64,000 nucleotides of DNA, from the NCBI GenBank assembly GCA_030386875.1, contig CM059575.1, positions 42,252,859 through 42,316,858 on the forward strand, in the 5' to 3' direction. The first letter of the stretch is position 1. Every line of letters starts with the position of its first letter. The stretch is from Morinoia aosen. Lineage: Eukaryota; Arthropoda; Malacostraca; Amphipoda; Talitridae. Of the stretch, positions 1 through 10,463 are shown in pieces. The notes below the pieces were generated by a model, which did not search any database, had not been told where the DNA came from, and was given only the letters and a program-made list of their open reading frames with translations. Position numbers and translations under genes: made by a program.

Positions 1-1191
1 ATGATTTTTGCTGTGAACTCTCTTGATAAAACTCCTGTCACGTGTGAAAATATAAAAACTCACACTGATATGGATAGCGAACTATGCCAACTTAAACAAT
101 ACATAAAGTTTGGCATGCCTCCTAAGCCTAATCCTAATTTGTCTAAATTTAAGAACCTGCTACCTCAGATGACCATCATGAAAGGTTGTATACTTTATAA
201 AGAACGGGTTTTTATTCCCAAGTCATTGCGTAGTTTAGTCCTTGAAATATTTCATGATGGACATCCTGGCATTTGTGGCATGAAGTCGTTGGCCAGATCT
301 GTTATTTGGTTTCCCGGGATGGACAAAACTATTTAAGACATCGTAAAATGTTGTCCCCAATGTCAATTAAATCGGGCAAAACCTAAGTCTAGAAATGTAG
401 AATGGCCTACTCCTTCTCGTCCTTTTGAACGTATTCATGTCGATCATTTTTTCTTCGAGAATAAAATTGTTTTCATTGCTGTAGATGAGTTATCTAAATA
501 TATTGAATGCGAAGTGGTACCATCCACGAGTGTGTCAGATACTGTCGATGCGTTGAGAATGATTTTCAGCAGAAACGGGTTGTGTGATGTGCTTGTCAGT
601 GACAATGCTTCTAACTTTTCATCTCAAGACTTCAAAGATTTTCTAATCTCCAACGGCATTGAGCACCTCACACCTCCGCCCTACTCTCCAGCAAGCAATG
701 GTCAAGCTGAGAGGGGGTAAAAGTCATTAAAGACCTGTTGAAAAAAACTCTCTTCTTCCGAATCGTTCAAATCCCGTCTAGCAAAAGCATTATTTCAATC
801 GCATTGTATTCCGCATAGTGTTACAAAAATTGCTCCCGCTGTTGCACTGAACAATCGTAAATTTGTTACTTCCAGAGATAGAGTTCATCCTAAATATTCT
901 GTGTCCAGGTCTAAGCCTATGTATGTAACTCAATTTGATGTCGGTGATCATGTTCTTGCTCTGAATTTAAGAAGTGGTCTCAAGGGGCTGAAGGGAATTA
1001 TTGTTAGTAAAGTGGCTGTTAATATCTTTCATGTACAAATATTAGCATTAAATGTAACCTGGAAGAGACATTCAAATCAGTTGTTGCCCAGTAATTTGGG
1101 ATCTATCCGTAGTGGGGAAACAGAGACTCCTGCTTTGCAGCCTGCTAGCAGTTCACTGTGCAAAATGAACCTCGTAGATCAAATGGAGTAA
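1..1191 (+). pseudogene. Ty3/gypsy integrase remnant (family A, copy 1)
   Basis: This is the 3' end of a Ty3/gypsy pol gene. It starts at the window edge in the spacer before integrase. Integrase inserts retrotransposon cDNA into the host chromosome. One frame carries the zinc-binding H-H/C-C region (FHDGH near codons 80-85, then CPQC after the first stop). It also carries the core D (IHVDHF), D (LVSDNAS) and E (GQAERG), followed by a C-terminal domain with GDHVLALNLR. Breaks are a TAA at 334-336 and a shifted stretch at about 715-747: a lost base near the G run is compensated in the A run, giving TAA and TGA in the original frame. All the remaining coding blocks are in the same frame. The LTR follows at 1267. 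The family is the same as the minus-strand copy at 31257-34231. Protease, RT and RNase H lie outside the window. Confidence 0.88.
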
Positions 1192-1253
1192 CTAAACCTG
1201 TAATGCGAATGGGTTGTTGAGCTCTTCCTCCTTTTGTCATATATATTCATCTA

Positions 1254-1266
1254 AAGGGAGGGAAGT
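1254..1266 (+). other. Polypurine tract of gypsy family A copy 1
   Basis: A purine-rich run (AAAGGGAGGGAAGT) directly precedes the LTR start TGTTATAT. This is where plus-strand DNA synthesis is primed in LTR retrotransposons. The equivalent position in the second copy (minus strand, just above 31577) reads AAAGAAAGGGAAAT. Confidence 0.7.
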
Positions 1267-1655
1267 TGTTATATTGTGAAGTAGGCATCGTTGTGTTTAT
1301 GGGATTTCCGGAGCTGAGGTTTGCGCGTCACCGGAAGACCTGTGATTACGTCTTGCCGGATGCCTTATCGCGTTCAGGTCACCTGTCGTAATGCGACCTC
1401 CGCCGGAAGCCGTGCCTTCGGGGCGCATCGCATTGGCATGCACCGGAAGAGCCTTGTCTAACTTCCGAGCGCTATAGCTTATAAGCAGAGTCGGTGTATA
1501 GACGAGTCAGTACAAGAATAGGAACTTTGCTGAGAGTTTCCTTTTCCTACTCCTTGAAGTTGAGGCTTCTGATACGGTAGTTAAAGCTACCGATACTGTA
1601 GTTTGCAGCTACATTTACTAAACCTCGTATCGTGATGAAATACCACGATACCACA
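1267..1655 (+). repeat. 3' LTR of gypsy family A copy 1
   Basis: The LTR begins TGTTATATTG straight after the polypurine tract and ends near ATACCACA, about 389 bp. It is anchored by homology with the LTR of the second copy at both the start (TGTTATAT) and the 3' part (GTTTGCAGCTACA, then TAAACCTC). The middle differs strongly between the two copies, so the U3 regions belong to different subfamilies. A TATA-like TTATAAG lies at 1479-1485, followed by a plausible transcription start region. The exact 3' border is inferred, because no second LTR of this copy is in the window. Confidence 0.7.
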
Positions 1656-1832
1656 GTTCCTTATAAATTACTTTGTGACTAACCTTTTCTCAATACTTGA
1701 ATATCATTTACGATGGTATTTCAATCTGCTATGATATAGCGTTTTTGTCTTTTTCTTACTTCGATTTCACTAATAAATTAGGAGTTCCGACGAATTCTTG
1801 AGTAGTATTTGAATTATTCATAAGTTGTCAGC

Positions 1833-1864
1833 CATCTCTTGGAATGTAAAATATCCAAGAGATG
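1833..1864. repeat. Perfect 11-bp hairpin
   Basis: CATCTCTTGGA at 1833-1843 pairs perfectly with TCCAAGAGATG at 1854-1864 around a 10-nt loop. It sits just before the 26-bp unit repeat. It is not conserved in the inverted copy of that repeat at 18.8 kb, so it may belong to flanking DNA. Its function is unknown. Confidence 0.6.
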
Positions 1865-1870
1865 ATATTA

Positions 1871-2225
1871 TTCATTTTTATTCAACTATCCCCTGACAGA
1901 GTTAGATTATTAGCACGCCACGTATAGTTTGTCTATTAGTACGCATCGTATTGTTTGTTCATTAGTACGCCTCGTATGGTCTATCTATTTGTACACTTCT
2001 GATAGTTTGTCTGTAGTACACCTCGTATAGTTTGTCAATTAGTATGCCTCGTATGGCTTATCTATTTGTACACCTCGGATAGTTGGTTTATAAGTACTCC
2101 TCGAATGGAACGTTTGTCGTAGGACGTCTTATATTAAGAAATTTTTAAAAGCCAATATGTTGGCATGAATCTCATGTGGCAACGTCGTTGGAAATAAACG
2201 GGTTTTCTTTCTTTAGTTCTTTCTT
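1871..2225 (+). repeat. Satellite-bearing repeat family, copy 1 (8 units of 26 bp)
   Basis: Eight head-to-tail units of about 26 bp (type TTAGTACGCCTCGTATAGTT) run from about 1910 to 2117. They are flanked by unique arms: a left arm with TTCAACTATCCCCTGACAGAG and a right arm with GCCAATATGTTGGCATGA. The copy ends in GGAAATAAACGGG and a pyrimidine run. The same arrangement, inverted and with twice as many units, is at 18258-18825. This makes it a mobile or dispersed family that carries a tandem array, not a simple satellite. No coding sequence is visible and the class is unknown. Confidence 0.8.
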
Positions 2226-2825
2226 TATCTTCTGATCACTCCCCAGTTTCTAAGTAAGCATACACTGAATCGAAGATTTTTATAATTATGTTTTCACAAT
2301 TTTAAAAACTGAAATAGTGTCTATTTCTCAGCATTATATAATTAATGACTTTTTCTTAAGAAAGTTTTAGAAATATTGTAAGGTAATCAAAATCGGTATT
2401 GGGACACTTGAAAAAATAAAATACAATGCAAAAGAGCTGCAATGAAAATAATATCACAACTCTAGCAAATACTTCACTTAGTTACACATATATTGTAACT
2501 GAAAGCAATGCACTATCTCAGTTGCAATGATTGTTGCATTTATGCGATAGTACAAATTTTCTTGCTGAAAACGTACCAAATTTTACCAAAAATACAAAAT
2601 GAAAAGAACATGGACGTTCATTAAAATAAGACAGTGTCAAATACACAGTAAAAAATCAAACGAGAATAAAAGACAGTATCATATTACACACAAAGAAGCT
2701 AAAAGTGGCCTTTATTCGTAAACAAAACGTTCCGAAAACGCCAGACCCCTGCAACGAAAGCAGAACAACTTTTACCTTTATAGCCGAGATGTAAAATAGC
2801 GTTCAGCTATAAAATGTCACATTTT
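2226..2825. other. AT-rich spacer, nothing recognised
   Basis: About 600 bp of AT-rich sequence with no ORF of note and no repeat shared with the rest of the window. It ends at the left LTR of gypsy family B, where the flanking bases are an A/T homopolymer. Confidence 0.5.
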
Positions 2826-3036
2826 GTGTAGGCCAAAGGGTATTGAAAGTCCGGGAGAGCTTCTGAGTATACTTGAGTAGAGAGTAACACACGACCAAAT
2901 GCGATTCTACGAGCCGGGCACGTCCCTATATACCTTCTAGGTTTTGCTGAGCCAGCATGCGCACTGCGACAAACCCACCAGGGCGTTGCACTGGCATTCG
3001 TACTAACCTACGTACGCTAAACTGCGCAAACACACA
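2826..3036 (-). repeat. 3' LTR of gypsy family B
   Basis: About 211 bp, a direct repeat of 11677-11888. On the minus strand it starts TGTGTGTTTGCGCAG immediately after the polypurine tract and ends GGCCTACAC. A TATATA motif lies at 2927-2932. It is about 96% identical by eye to the other LTR. Confidence 0.92.
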
Positions 3037-3050
3037 CCTTCCCCCCTTCG
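3037..3050 (-). other. Polypurine tract of gypsy family B
   Basis: The minus strand reads CGAAGGGGGGAAGG directly before the 3' LTR. This is the expected plus-strand primer site and it confirms the orientation of the element. Confidence 0.85.
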
Positions 3051-3915
3051 TAGGAGCGGGGACCAAGCACAAAAATAAATGATGCAAAGATTAAGAAACA
3101 TAAAAAAATTAACCCCGCAAGGGGAAGGCACCCAGCTCATGAAAGCCAAAAAAATAATAACACCTTCGTGGCAAAACAACAGCCATTAACAGGAAAAACA
3201 AACGCGTCCAGTTAAACTCGACAAAAACATCGCAAAGAGAAAAAAAATCGAACGCTAATTACATCAAAATAAACAGAGAAAAATATGAAGTCGAAGAAAC
3301 TCTACGGTTCCAACAACCAGGATTTAACTTACTTTCCAGCCATACCTGAAGGTATATCCAAAACAAAAATCGCTAACATCAACATCAACCATGGACATCA
3401 CAATTAACTCGAACATTATTGGGGAAAGCAGTCGAAATTATAACGCAGTAAAAATTAAAAAAAATCGCATCGTTGAAACAACAACTAAAGAAATCTTCAC
3501 TCAACCTAACTATGAAACACGGTACGCAGAAACCTCGTACATTGGCACCGACACTCGCCATAAAATTTAAATAAAAACAATACACTCGTTAAAGATAAGA
3601 ACAAACACGCATGAAACAATTACACAATGCCACTAAAACTCAAATCTACAAAATATACGCATGGATTGAGTTACCGAGAAACAAAAAGAAACAAATCATA
3701 ATTATATACCTGAACATTGCATCGACTCGAGCATCTTCGCGAACATAGGTAAAATGAAATACTTAAAATACAAAGGTGGAAATACCAACTTAATAATAAT
3801 TCCTGAGTAAATATTAAAACATCCGCTTACATCGCTGGTGAAAGAGTAACACCCTTTAGGCGACACCAAAACCGCGTAACACCATCGCATCGAACACACT
3901 CGCGGCACGCCCTCC

Positions 3916-4389
3916 TTAAGGGTAGTTATGTGCTGGCATTGGGCGCAGCTGCTGATCGGCCGTGGTCGACCGCAGCTGCTGTCGCCGGAGAATGAAGTCC
4001 TCTGACCTCATTCGCTCCGACAACAAATTCAATTCCCGGCGAAAATAGAACAGAGACACTCCCAGCGCCAAGAAAAAAGGGAACAGAAAGATAAGAGCTA
4101 GGTCCGAAACCCTGTCTGGAAGGATGTCAACCAGTGCGTTCGCGCTCACCCAGTCCTCCGACACCCTGCCTTGGTGTTGTTCCAAGGCGCTAGTAAGCGC
4201 CTCCACGCTGATAGTAGTCATACGATTCCCCATCGTGGACGTCAGGGACGTTAGCTTGTTCGTCCTGGAATCGAAACAGAGACAGTCGAATTGGCATGGC
4301 CCCAAATGAAAGAAAAAGAATTCAATAGTATGAACGGCACAATCATGACAATGACAGCCGTAAAGGAAAGAAACAAAATAGCAGGTCAA
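3916..4389 (-). CDS. Unassigned 3' ORF with a membrane helix (possible env-like remnant)
   Basis: This open frame of about 157 codons lies between the end of pol and the 3' LTR, where retroviruses and errantiviruses carry env. It shows one strong hydrophobic segment (residues about 98-116, LALIFLFPFFLALGVSLFYF) followed at once by RRE and a charged tail of about 35 residues rich in R and Q. This looks like a C-terminal transmembrane anchor with a cytoplasmic tail. No surface-subunit features, cysteine framework or furin site are visible. The region upstream (4400-4768) is not open in this frame. It could be the end of a decayed or spliced env-like gene, or a chance ORF. Sequence alone does not decide. 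Confidence 0.3.
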   Translation of the reverse strand: MTCYFVSFLYGCHCHDCAVHTIEFFFFHLGPCQFDCLCFDSRTNKLTSLTSTMGNRMTTISVEALTSALEQHQGRVSEDWVSANALVDILPDRVSDLALIFLFPFFLALGVSLFYFRRELNLLSERMRSEDFILRRQQLRSTTADQQLRPMPAHNYP

Positions 4390-4768
4390 CGCGGCTCACG
4401 TCCCGAGCAGACACGCCCGCTTCTGAGCGAACGCATAAACAACCCGGCACTCTGCTCGCTCAGCGTGCAGGTACCGCGTCACGTAAGCACAAGGTGGACC
4501 TTTAATCACGCATAACAGGCAGCAGATGCAAACCTTCATTGTGAAAGAAAAACGAGGGACACCCTCAATGGCGGACTTAGAACCTACGATATTTCAAACA
4601 CCTAAACGTAAAAGAAAAATACATACAATAATATAAGAAAAATCACAGAAAAAAGCTGATATATAAAAGTAAACATCGAAACAATAAACTGAGAACAGAA
4701 ATACTTCAACACACAAAAAATAAAATGCTAAACATTGGAACGCAGTCAGTCGTAAGTCGTACACTCGT

Positions 4769-7700
4769 TCAATCCGTTTTACGTAAAGCTAATACGTGGT
4801 TCATATTACTTTTGTAAGTCCTATTTCCAATTTTCAACTCTACGGAATGACGGTTAATTTTTGTAATGATTCCTGGCCCCAACCATGAAAGCTGCAACTT
4901 ATGATTTCTCAAATGATTGCGTAACAAAACACGGTCTCCAAGGGCAAAATTTTAATTTTTACGGCGAAGGTTGTGGTACATTGTCCTGTCACTGGTGTTA
5001 TTAATTATCACAGATCAAACGTTTTCTACAATACGGGCCGCTTCCTTAGCTCGAAATTTCACCAGATCAACATCGGTATCGAAACTGTAAAGGGTTTCAA
5101 ATGTTTGAGCGTGAAAGTTCGGACAGGTGTCTCGTCCAAAGATAATGTAAGAGGGTGTATCCCCCAACGTAGTATTAAGGGCGTTGTTAATAGCGTTCTC
5201 AGTGATGTTGAGACACTGATCCCATTCTGTGTGAACTAATGAATTGACGTACAGTTTCAGTAAATTTGTTATTTTTCTATTATTCCTCTCTACAATAGCG
5301 TTACTATGAGGACTCCACGGTAGAACCTCTTTTTTCGCAATGGCGTGAATTGGAGCAAATTTTTTAACTGCCGCAGATTTAAATTCTAAAGCTTGGTCAC
5401 TGAGAAGTGTTTTCGGATGACCGAATGTCGCAAAGCAGTCGTCTAGACAAGAAACAACTGTGTCTCCCAACCGGTCTGATGTGGCGTACAGCTTACAATA
5501 CCGAGAAAATAAATCTATAACTACCAAAATGTATCTATTCTGCTGCCCCGTAGCTGGCAAAAGGCCAAGGAAATCCATGGAAACAACCTCGAAAGGTTCT
5601 TTGGCAATTGGCGCGTCCAAAATTTTAATAGGTACAGTACTGTTGGCTTTACGAATTTTACAAACATCACACATTTTCACAAATTTACGAATGATAGTTT
5701 CTCTAATAAATGATAATAACGTAATTTAAATTTGAACAGTGTGTGCACAGCATCTGTCTGATACAATGAATGTATACTGAGCACCGCCTTGTTCATTAAC
5801 GATGTCGGCATAACCGAAGTTAAAATAGTACTTTTCCTAGAGTCTATCTGTCTCCGTCTGTAAAGTACGTCGTTTAAAATTAAATACTTTTGCAAATCAG
5901 GAATCGTGGATGTACTTCCATTTAGTAATGCGTCCTTAACTTCAGAGCAGAATGGATCTTGCTGTTGCTCAGTCCGAAACTCGTCAAGGTCCCAAGATAC
6001 CTCTGTCGATTTAGGAATGTAGTCTGTCAGCTGCGGTGAGGCAGCTGCTACCGGCGCCAGTCGGTCTTGTTGCGTCTGAGTGTCTGTTGCGTCTACGCTA
6101 GGGTTCAGTGCACCACGTCTGGTGGTCACAGGGAACACGTCGACTTCCTGAAACTCCGCACAGTCATTAAGGTCAGAAACAGTCAATTGCTCAGGCAATC
6201 TGCTTAAACAATCGGCAACGATGTTTTGTTTACCGGGGAAATATTTTACAATGGGATCAAAGGAATGAACTGTTAAACACCAGCGTGCCATTGCTGAGTC
6301 GTCGGGAAGCTTTTTGAAGAACAAAGGCTGCAACGGTTTGTGATCCGTGTACAGATAGACTGGATATCCAAGAATGAGATATTTGAAAGCTTTTAGCGCG
6401 CTCACGATGGCGAAGAATTCCTTTTTTGTCGTACTATATCGCTTTTGTGTGGAATTCAAACTCTTGCTATAATATGCTATTGGTTGCATTGATTTGGTTG
6501 AATCGTTTCCGTGCTGTAAAAGCACTGCTCCTATACCAAAATTAGAAGCATCTGTAAATACATGGAAAGGCTTATTAAAGTCAGGATGCCGTTAAACGGT
6601 ATCTGATGTCAAAACAGATTTAATTTTCTCAAAAGCGTCTTGACATTCAGGCTTCCAGATAAACTCAGCGTTCTTTCGTAGCAATTGATAAAGTGGATAT
6701 GAAAGCGACCCAAACAGAGGAATATGACTTCGAAAGTAATTTGTGACTCCCAGAAAACTTTGCAATTCTTTCACATTTTGTGGAACGGGAAAATTTTGTA
6801 GCTTCTCCGACTCTTTGCAACGAATGCCGTCTGCCGACACTATGTGACCTAGATACTCTGTCGAACTTTTAAAGAATTGACATTTCTCAAGCTTAAGGGA
6901 AAGACTCCCACTACGTAGTTTCTCAAAAACACTATTTAAATCTTTTAAATGCTGGTTCATTGATTTGGAGAACACCAAAATGTCATCGAGAAACACAAAC
7001 GCGAGTTTTCCGATAACATTAGCAAGTACGGAAGACATCACTCGCTGGAACACACTTGGAGAAGAAGAGAGACCAAAGGGGACCCTACGAAACTGGAATT
7101 TCTCGTAACCGATACTGAACGCAGTGTATTTCCGACTACTTTCTTCTAATTCGATCTGGTGGAATGCAGATCGCAGATCTAAACTGGAAAATACACTATT
7201 TCCACCAAGAGTGTAAAGGATTTCGTCGATTCGTGGAATAGGGTAAGAACCTTTTACAATGATTTTGTTTAAAGCACGAAAGTCAATGACTGGGCGTATT
7301 TCTCCAGACTTCTTTTTTACGCAAATGATAGGGAAGTTAAATTCGGACATGGACGGTTCGATCATTCCCTGGGCGATCATTTGTTTGTTTGCTTGTACCA
7401 ACTCCTCTCGATATCTATGCGGGATTCTATAGGGAGGAATGTTAAGTACTGGAGCATTTGGTTTCAATTCAATTTTCTGTCGCATTATATTCGTAACGCC
7501 AATAGTTTCGCCGTCTAACGTAATTACGTCTCTAAAATCATTCAACAATTTTATCAGTAAAGGTTTCGCGTCATCGTCGTCACAAACGACGTCGTCACTC
7601 GTCAATGGGCGTCGTTCGCTCCTACTTCCCTCCGGTACATCGTCTTTCTGTGCATTAATTCCTACTTCGTCAACACGAGTATTGTTGCAACAATGTCCCG

Positions 7701-9050
7701 CTTGGTCAGACCCCAACCCAACGTCTTTACCAGTGATGGCTTTAAAGCTTCCACCATAACAACTGTCGACCTTGGGTAGATCCGCCGTACCGTTGACCTC
7801 ACATAGATTAGCTTCACGCACAGCTTCGTGCACCGTAGACATATATATTTCTTGATCTATTTCCATATCGTCTACTGCCTCAATATTACTCAGCATGCTA
7901 TTTTCACTCAGGTATACCACGTCATCCGAGACGTTTAAAAGCATGACAGGGACGAAACCCTCCGAACCTATTGTCACTACTGATTCGGCCACATAAATGC
8001 CATTACCTAAAATTCTCTTATTCATAAGATACTTTCCGGGTTTAACTCTCTTGACATATCCATTAATTACTCGTAAGAAATTACTCGGAATCTCCACTGA
8101 TCCACAGTGAACAACGATCGCTCGTTTTCTAGTTTTTTTCACTTCTTTCTCTGGGTTACTCCGCTGCTCCGCAGCATTTATCTCTAGGCTTTTTTGATGC
8201 CTTTCGCCATTTTCCAGGCCATCTCTACTGCCATTCACTTGGCTTCTATTTCTAGGTTCCCTCTGCTTCAGCAGATATTTCTCTTTACGCCTCCTCTGGG
8301 CAATCACGTCTGCCATCAGACACTCTGCATTATTTACGGTATTGAAAAATACTTCTCTCTTACTTTGACCGCATAATTCTTGCACACCATGAAACGGCAC
8401 TTTTACTCGGTCAAGAACAATGAATCCTTCCTTAAAATTTAGTACGGCATCCTTCAGTACATCTCTACCGAGGATTACATCATAATTGAATTCGCCGTCT
8501 TTAAAAATCAAAGCGCTAGTATTTAATTCCTTATTATTAGGCAGGGTAATACAAAGATCAACTTCGCCTGTCACTTGGCTTTTCGAATTGATTCCCCTGA
8601 CATTCAAAGCACTAGGCTTAATTCGCTCGTTTAGGTGTTTTATATTGCGGTAACTGATTAGACACCTGTCGCTACCGCTATCAATCAGAGCGCTCAACAA
8701 TCGTGTATCATTCTTTAGAATAATCGTAGGTTTTTTAGATCTTCTTAAAGAAAACAAACCATCGCTTTCTTTTCTCAAACGACCTTCTTTCATTATTGTC
8801 GCTGACAAACAAACTTCTACGGGTAATTCAGAATTGGCACCTGCAGTAAGTTCATGTTCACCTAGTAATTCGAACTTATTTTCACACTGGAACAACGGAT
8901 CCACTACTTCGGTCGACTTAATTATAGAATCTGGCTTCAAAACCACCACATCATTGGTAACGGGAGCTGTGGACTGACCCCCGGGCATTGGTAAATACTC
9001 CCTCTCTACACCAACACTTTTCATTTCGTCTGGTTTTATTCTAAAAAATC
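4769..9050 (-). pseudogene. Gypsy family B pol (protease, RT, RNase H, integrase), broken
   Basis: The polyprotein would cleave itself, copy RNA to cDNA and integrate it. From the internal ATG at 9024 the first block is 810 codons. It has an aspartic protease (ALIDSGSD, D about 115), RT with SSLDLRSAFHQIEL and the catalytic FLDD near residue 678, then a connection region. After a TAA at 6592-6594 the same frame continues into RNase H (FTDAS; YTDHKPLQPLF) and the spacer before integrase. A one-base shift near 5700-5725 breaks the zinc finger. The integrase core follows (VVSMDFLG, LLSDQALEF, SNAIVERNNRK). TGA at 5015-5017 and TAA at 4952-4954 interrupt the C-terminal domain, which still shows GDRVLLRN and ends at 4769. 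The frame is entered from gag by a probable -1 shift. Confidence 0.93.
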
Positions 9051-10463
9051 ATCACTATCAGGAACTGCAGCGTAATACGCTTCTCCCCTTCCGCGGCCTC
9101 TACCGCGTGAATGACATTCACGAGCAACGAGCCCTAACTTGCCACACCTATAGCAAGCATTACCCCGGAAACTCGGTTTACCCTGACCTCGCTGTTTCAC
9201 ACACATCTTTTGAACGTGACCAAGGGTGTTACATAGTGAGCAGAAGGGCTGTTGTTGTTTTGTCCGTTCACTGCTAATCTGTTGTGGATTCTCCACGAAC
9301 GCCTCGTTACACTCTATTGAACCTAAAGCTCTATCGCCAATATAGGCATGCTGTCTTCCCCGCGAAAACCTCGCAGGTCTCCAACCTGGTCTGAAAAATG
9401 GTCTCCGTCCCTGAAAACGTCGATTTATGAGTTGTGAGTTATAGAAAACGTCGGAAAACGATTCCTGCTCGTCACACACGGGCTCGTTAGGCACGGCCAC
9501 TAGGTAAGTGTCTCTAGTCGGGTACGAGTACTGTGCACTAGGCTTGTGCGCAATGATTGGTTTACTTTCAGGATGACTCCGCACAGCGGAGACAATACGA
9601 GCCAATAGCTCTTCAGATGTTATAAATGGCCGCGAAAATATTATTTTGGAAAAATTTTCCTCCAACAATGGAGCTAAAATTGCTGTAGCTAGGCTAAAAA
9701 CTACCAAATCTCCTGCCAACTTTTTTAATTCATTAGCATTCGCACTAGCAACGACAAAGGGATGTCTTTGTAACGCTACGTCTGGGCTAGTTAAAATATG
9801 GTCGCTCAATTTCCGGATCTTAGCCAACGCAGTCACTAATTGAGCAGCTAATCCTTCATTTCGCAAGAGCGGGAGCTGATTTAAATCACAAGCTAGCGCA
9901 TGTACGGATCGCCCGCCCTTTGAGATATAAATATCTCCCAGAATTTCCACAACCTGGTCGAAAGAATAGTGAACATCAGGATGCATAAGTTTAGTAACTA
10001 CACCGTTGAAATCACCCACACTTTTGTGTGCGCTTCGTACGAGCAATTCCTTCTTAGCTGCGTCGGACGTGATATCGGGAAGTAAAGACTTGTACGCCTT
10101 TAGGTTAGCAACGTGAGTAAGAAATGTTTTCGTCTCACAAAAGTCCGGATCTTCTCTGCGTTTTCGGCCTCGGAACAACGGTAGTTCGGCGCTTGACAGT
10201 ATGGTACGGCCCCTTTGCAACGTCGTGGTTACTCCACCACTAGCAGTATGACCACTAGTAGTAGTTATTGTAGTTACACTCGGTGTACTGAACGTTACAG
10301 TTTGAGTTGTCATGACGGTAGACACAACTGTGGTAGGCACCGGTCCTGACATAACTGTCGTAATAGGAATCGTAGTACTAAATCTCAGCACTGATACACG
10401 CCCGCTACAAGTCGTAGTTGCAGCAGAACGAATAAACTCATTCTCGGAATCAGAGTCTGACAT
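9036..10463 (-). CDS. Gypsy family B gag
   Basis: This intact ORF of 475 codons lies just upstream of pol and encodes the capsid/nucleocapsid precursor that packages the element RNA. The N-terminus is rich in S, T and V (low complexity, residues about 20-85), followed by a helical capsid-like region. The C-terminus is basic (RRFQGRRPFFRPGWRPARFSR) and has two zinc knuckles. The first (about 408-421) is complete, CX2CX4HX4C. The second (about 437-450) has leucine in place of the histidine, so it should bind zinc poorly. An RGRGRGRG stretch follows. The ORF ends in DSDDFLE at a slippery heptamer. The start is the first ATG after a 1.2-kb leader. Confidence 0.88.
   Translation of the reverse strand: MSDSDSENEFIRSAATTTCSGRVSVLRFSTTIPITTVMSGPVPTTVVSTVMTTQTVTFSTPSVTTITTTSGHTASGGVTTTLQRGRTILSSAELPLFRGRKRREDPDFCETKTFLTHVANLKAYKSLLPDITSDAAKKELLVRSAHKSVGDFNGVVTKLMHPDVHYSFDQVVEILGDIYISKGGRSVHALACDLNQLPLLRNEGLAAQLVTALAKIRKLSDHILTSPDVALQRHPFVVASANANELKKLAGDLVVFSLATAILAPLLEENFSKIIFSRPFITSEELLARIVSAVRSHPESKPIIAHKPSAQYSYPTRDTYLVAVPNEPVCDEQESFSDVFYNSQLINRRFQGRRPFFRPGWRPARFSRGRQHAYIGDRALGSIECNEAFVENPQQISSERTKQQQPFCSLCNTLGHVQKMCVKQRGQGKPSFRGNACYRCGKLGLVARECHSRGRGRGRGEAYYAAVPDSDDFLE
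9042..9048 (-). promoter_or_regulatory. Probable -1 ribosomal frameshift site between gag and pol
   Basis: In the gag frame the minus strand reads GAT TTT TTA GAA TAA, so the heptamer T TTT TTA has the X XXY YYZ form three codons before the gag stop. Slipping back one base continues as AGA ATA AAA CCA, which is exactly the pol frame leading without a stop into the ATG at 9024. Upstream the pol frame closes at a TGA just before the heptamer. The arrangement is that of a classical -1 frameshift. A downstream stimulatory RNA structure was not identified. Confidence 0.75.
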
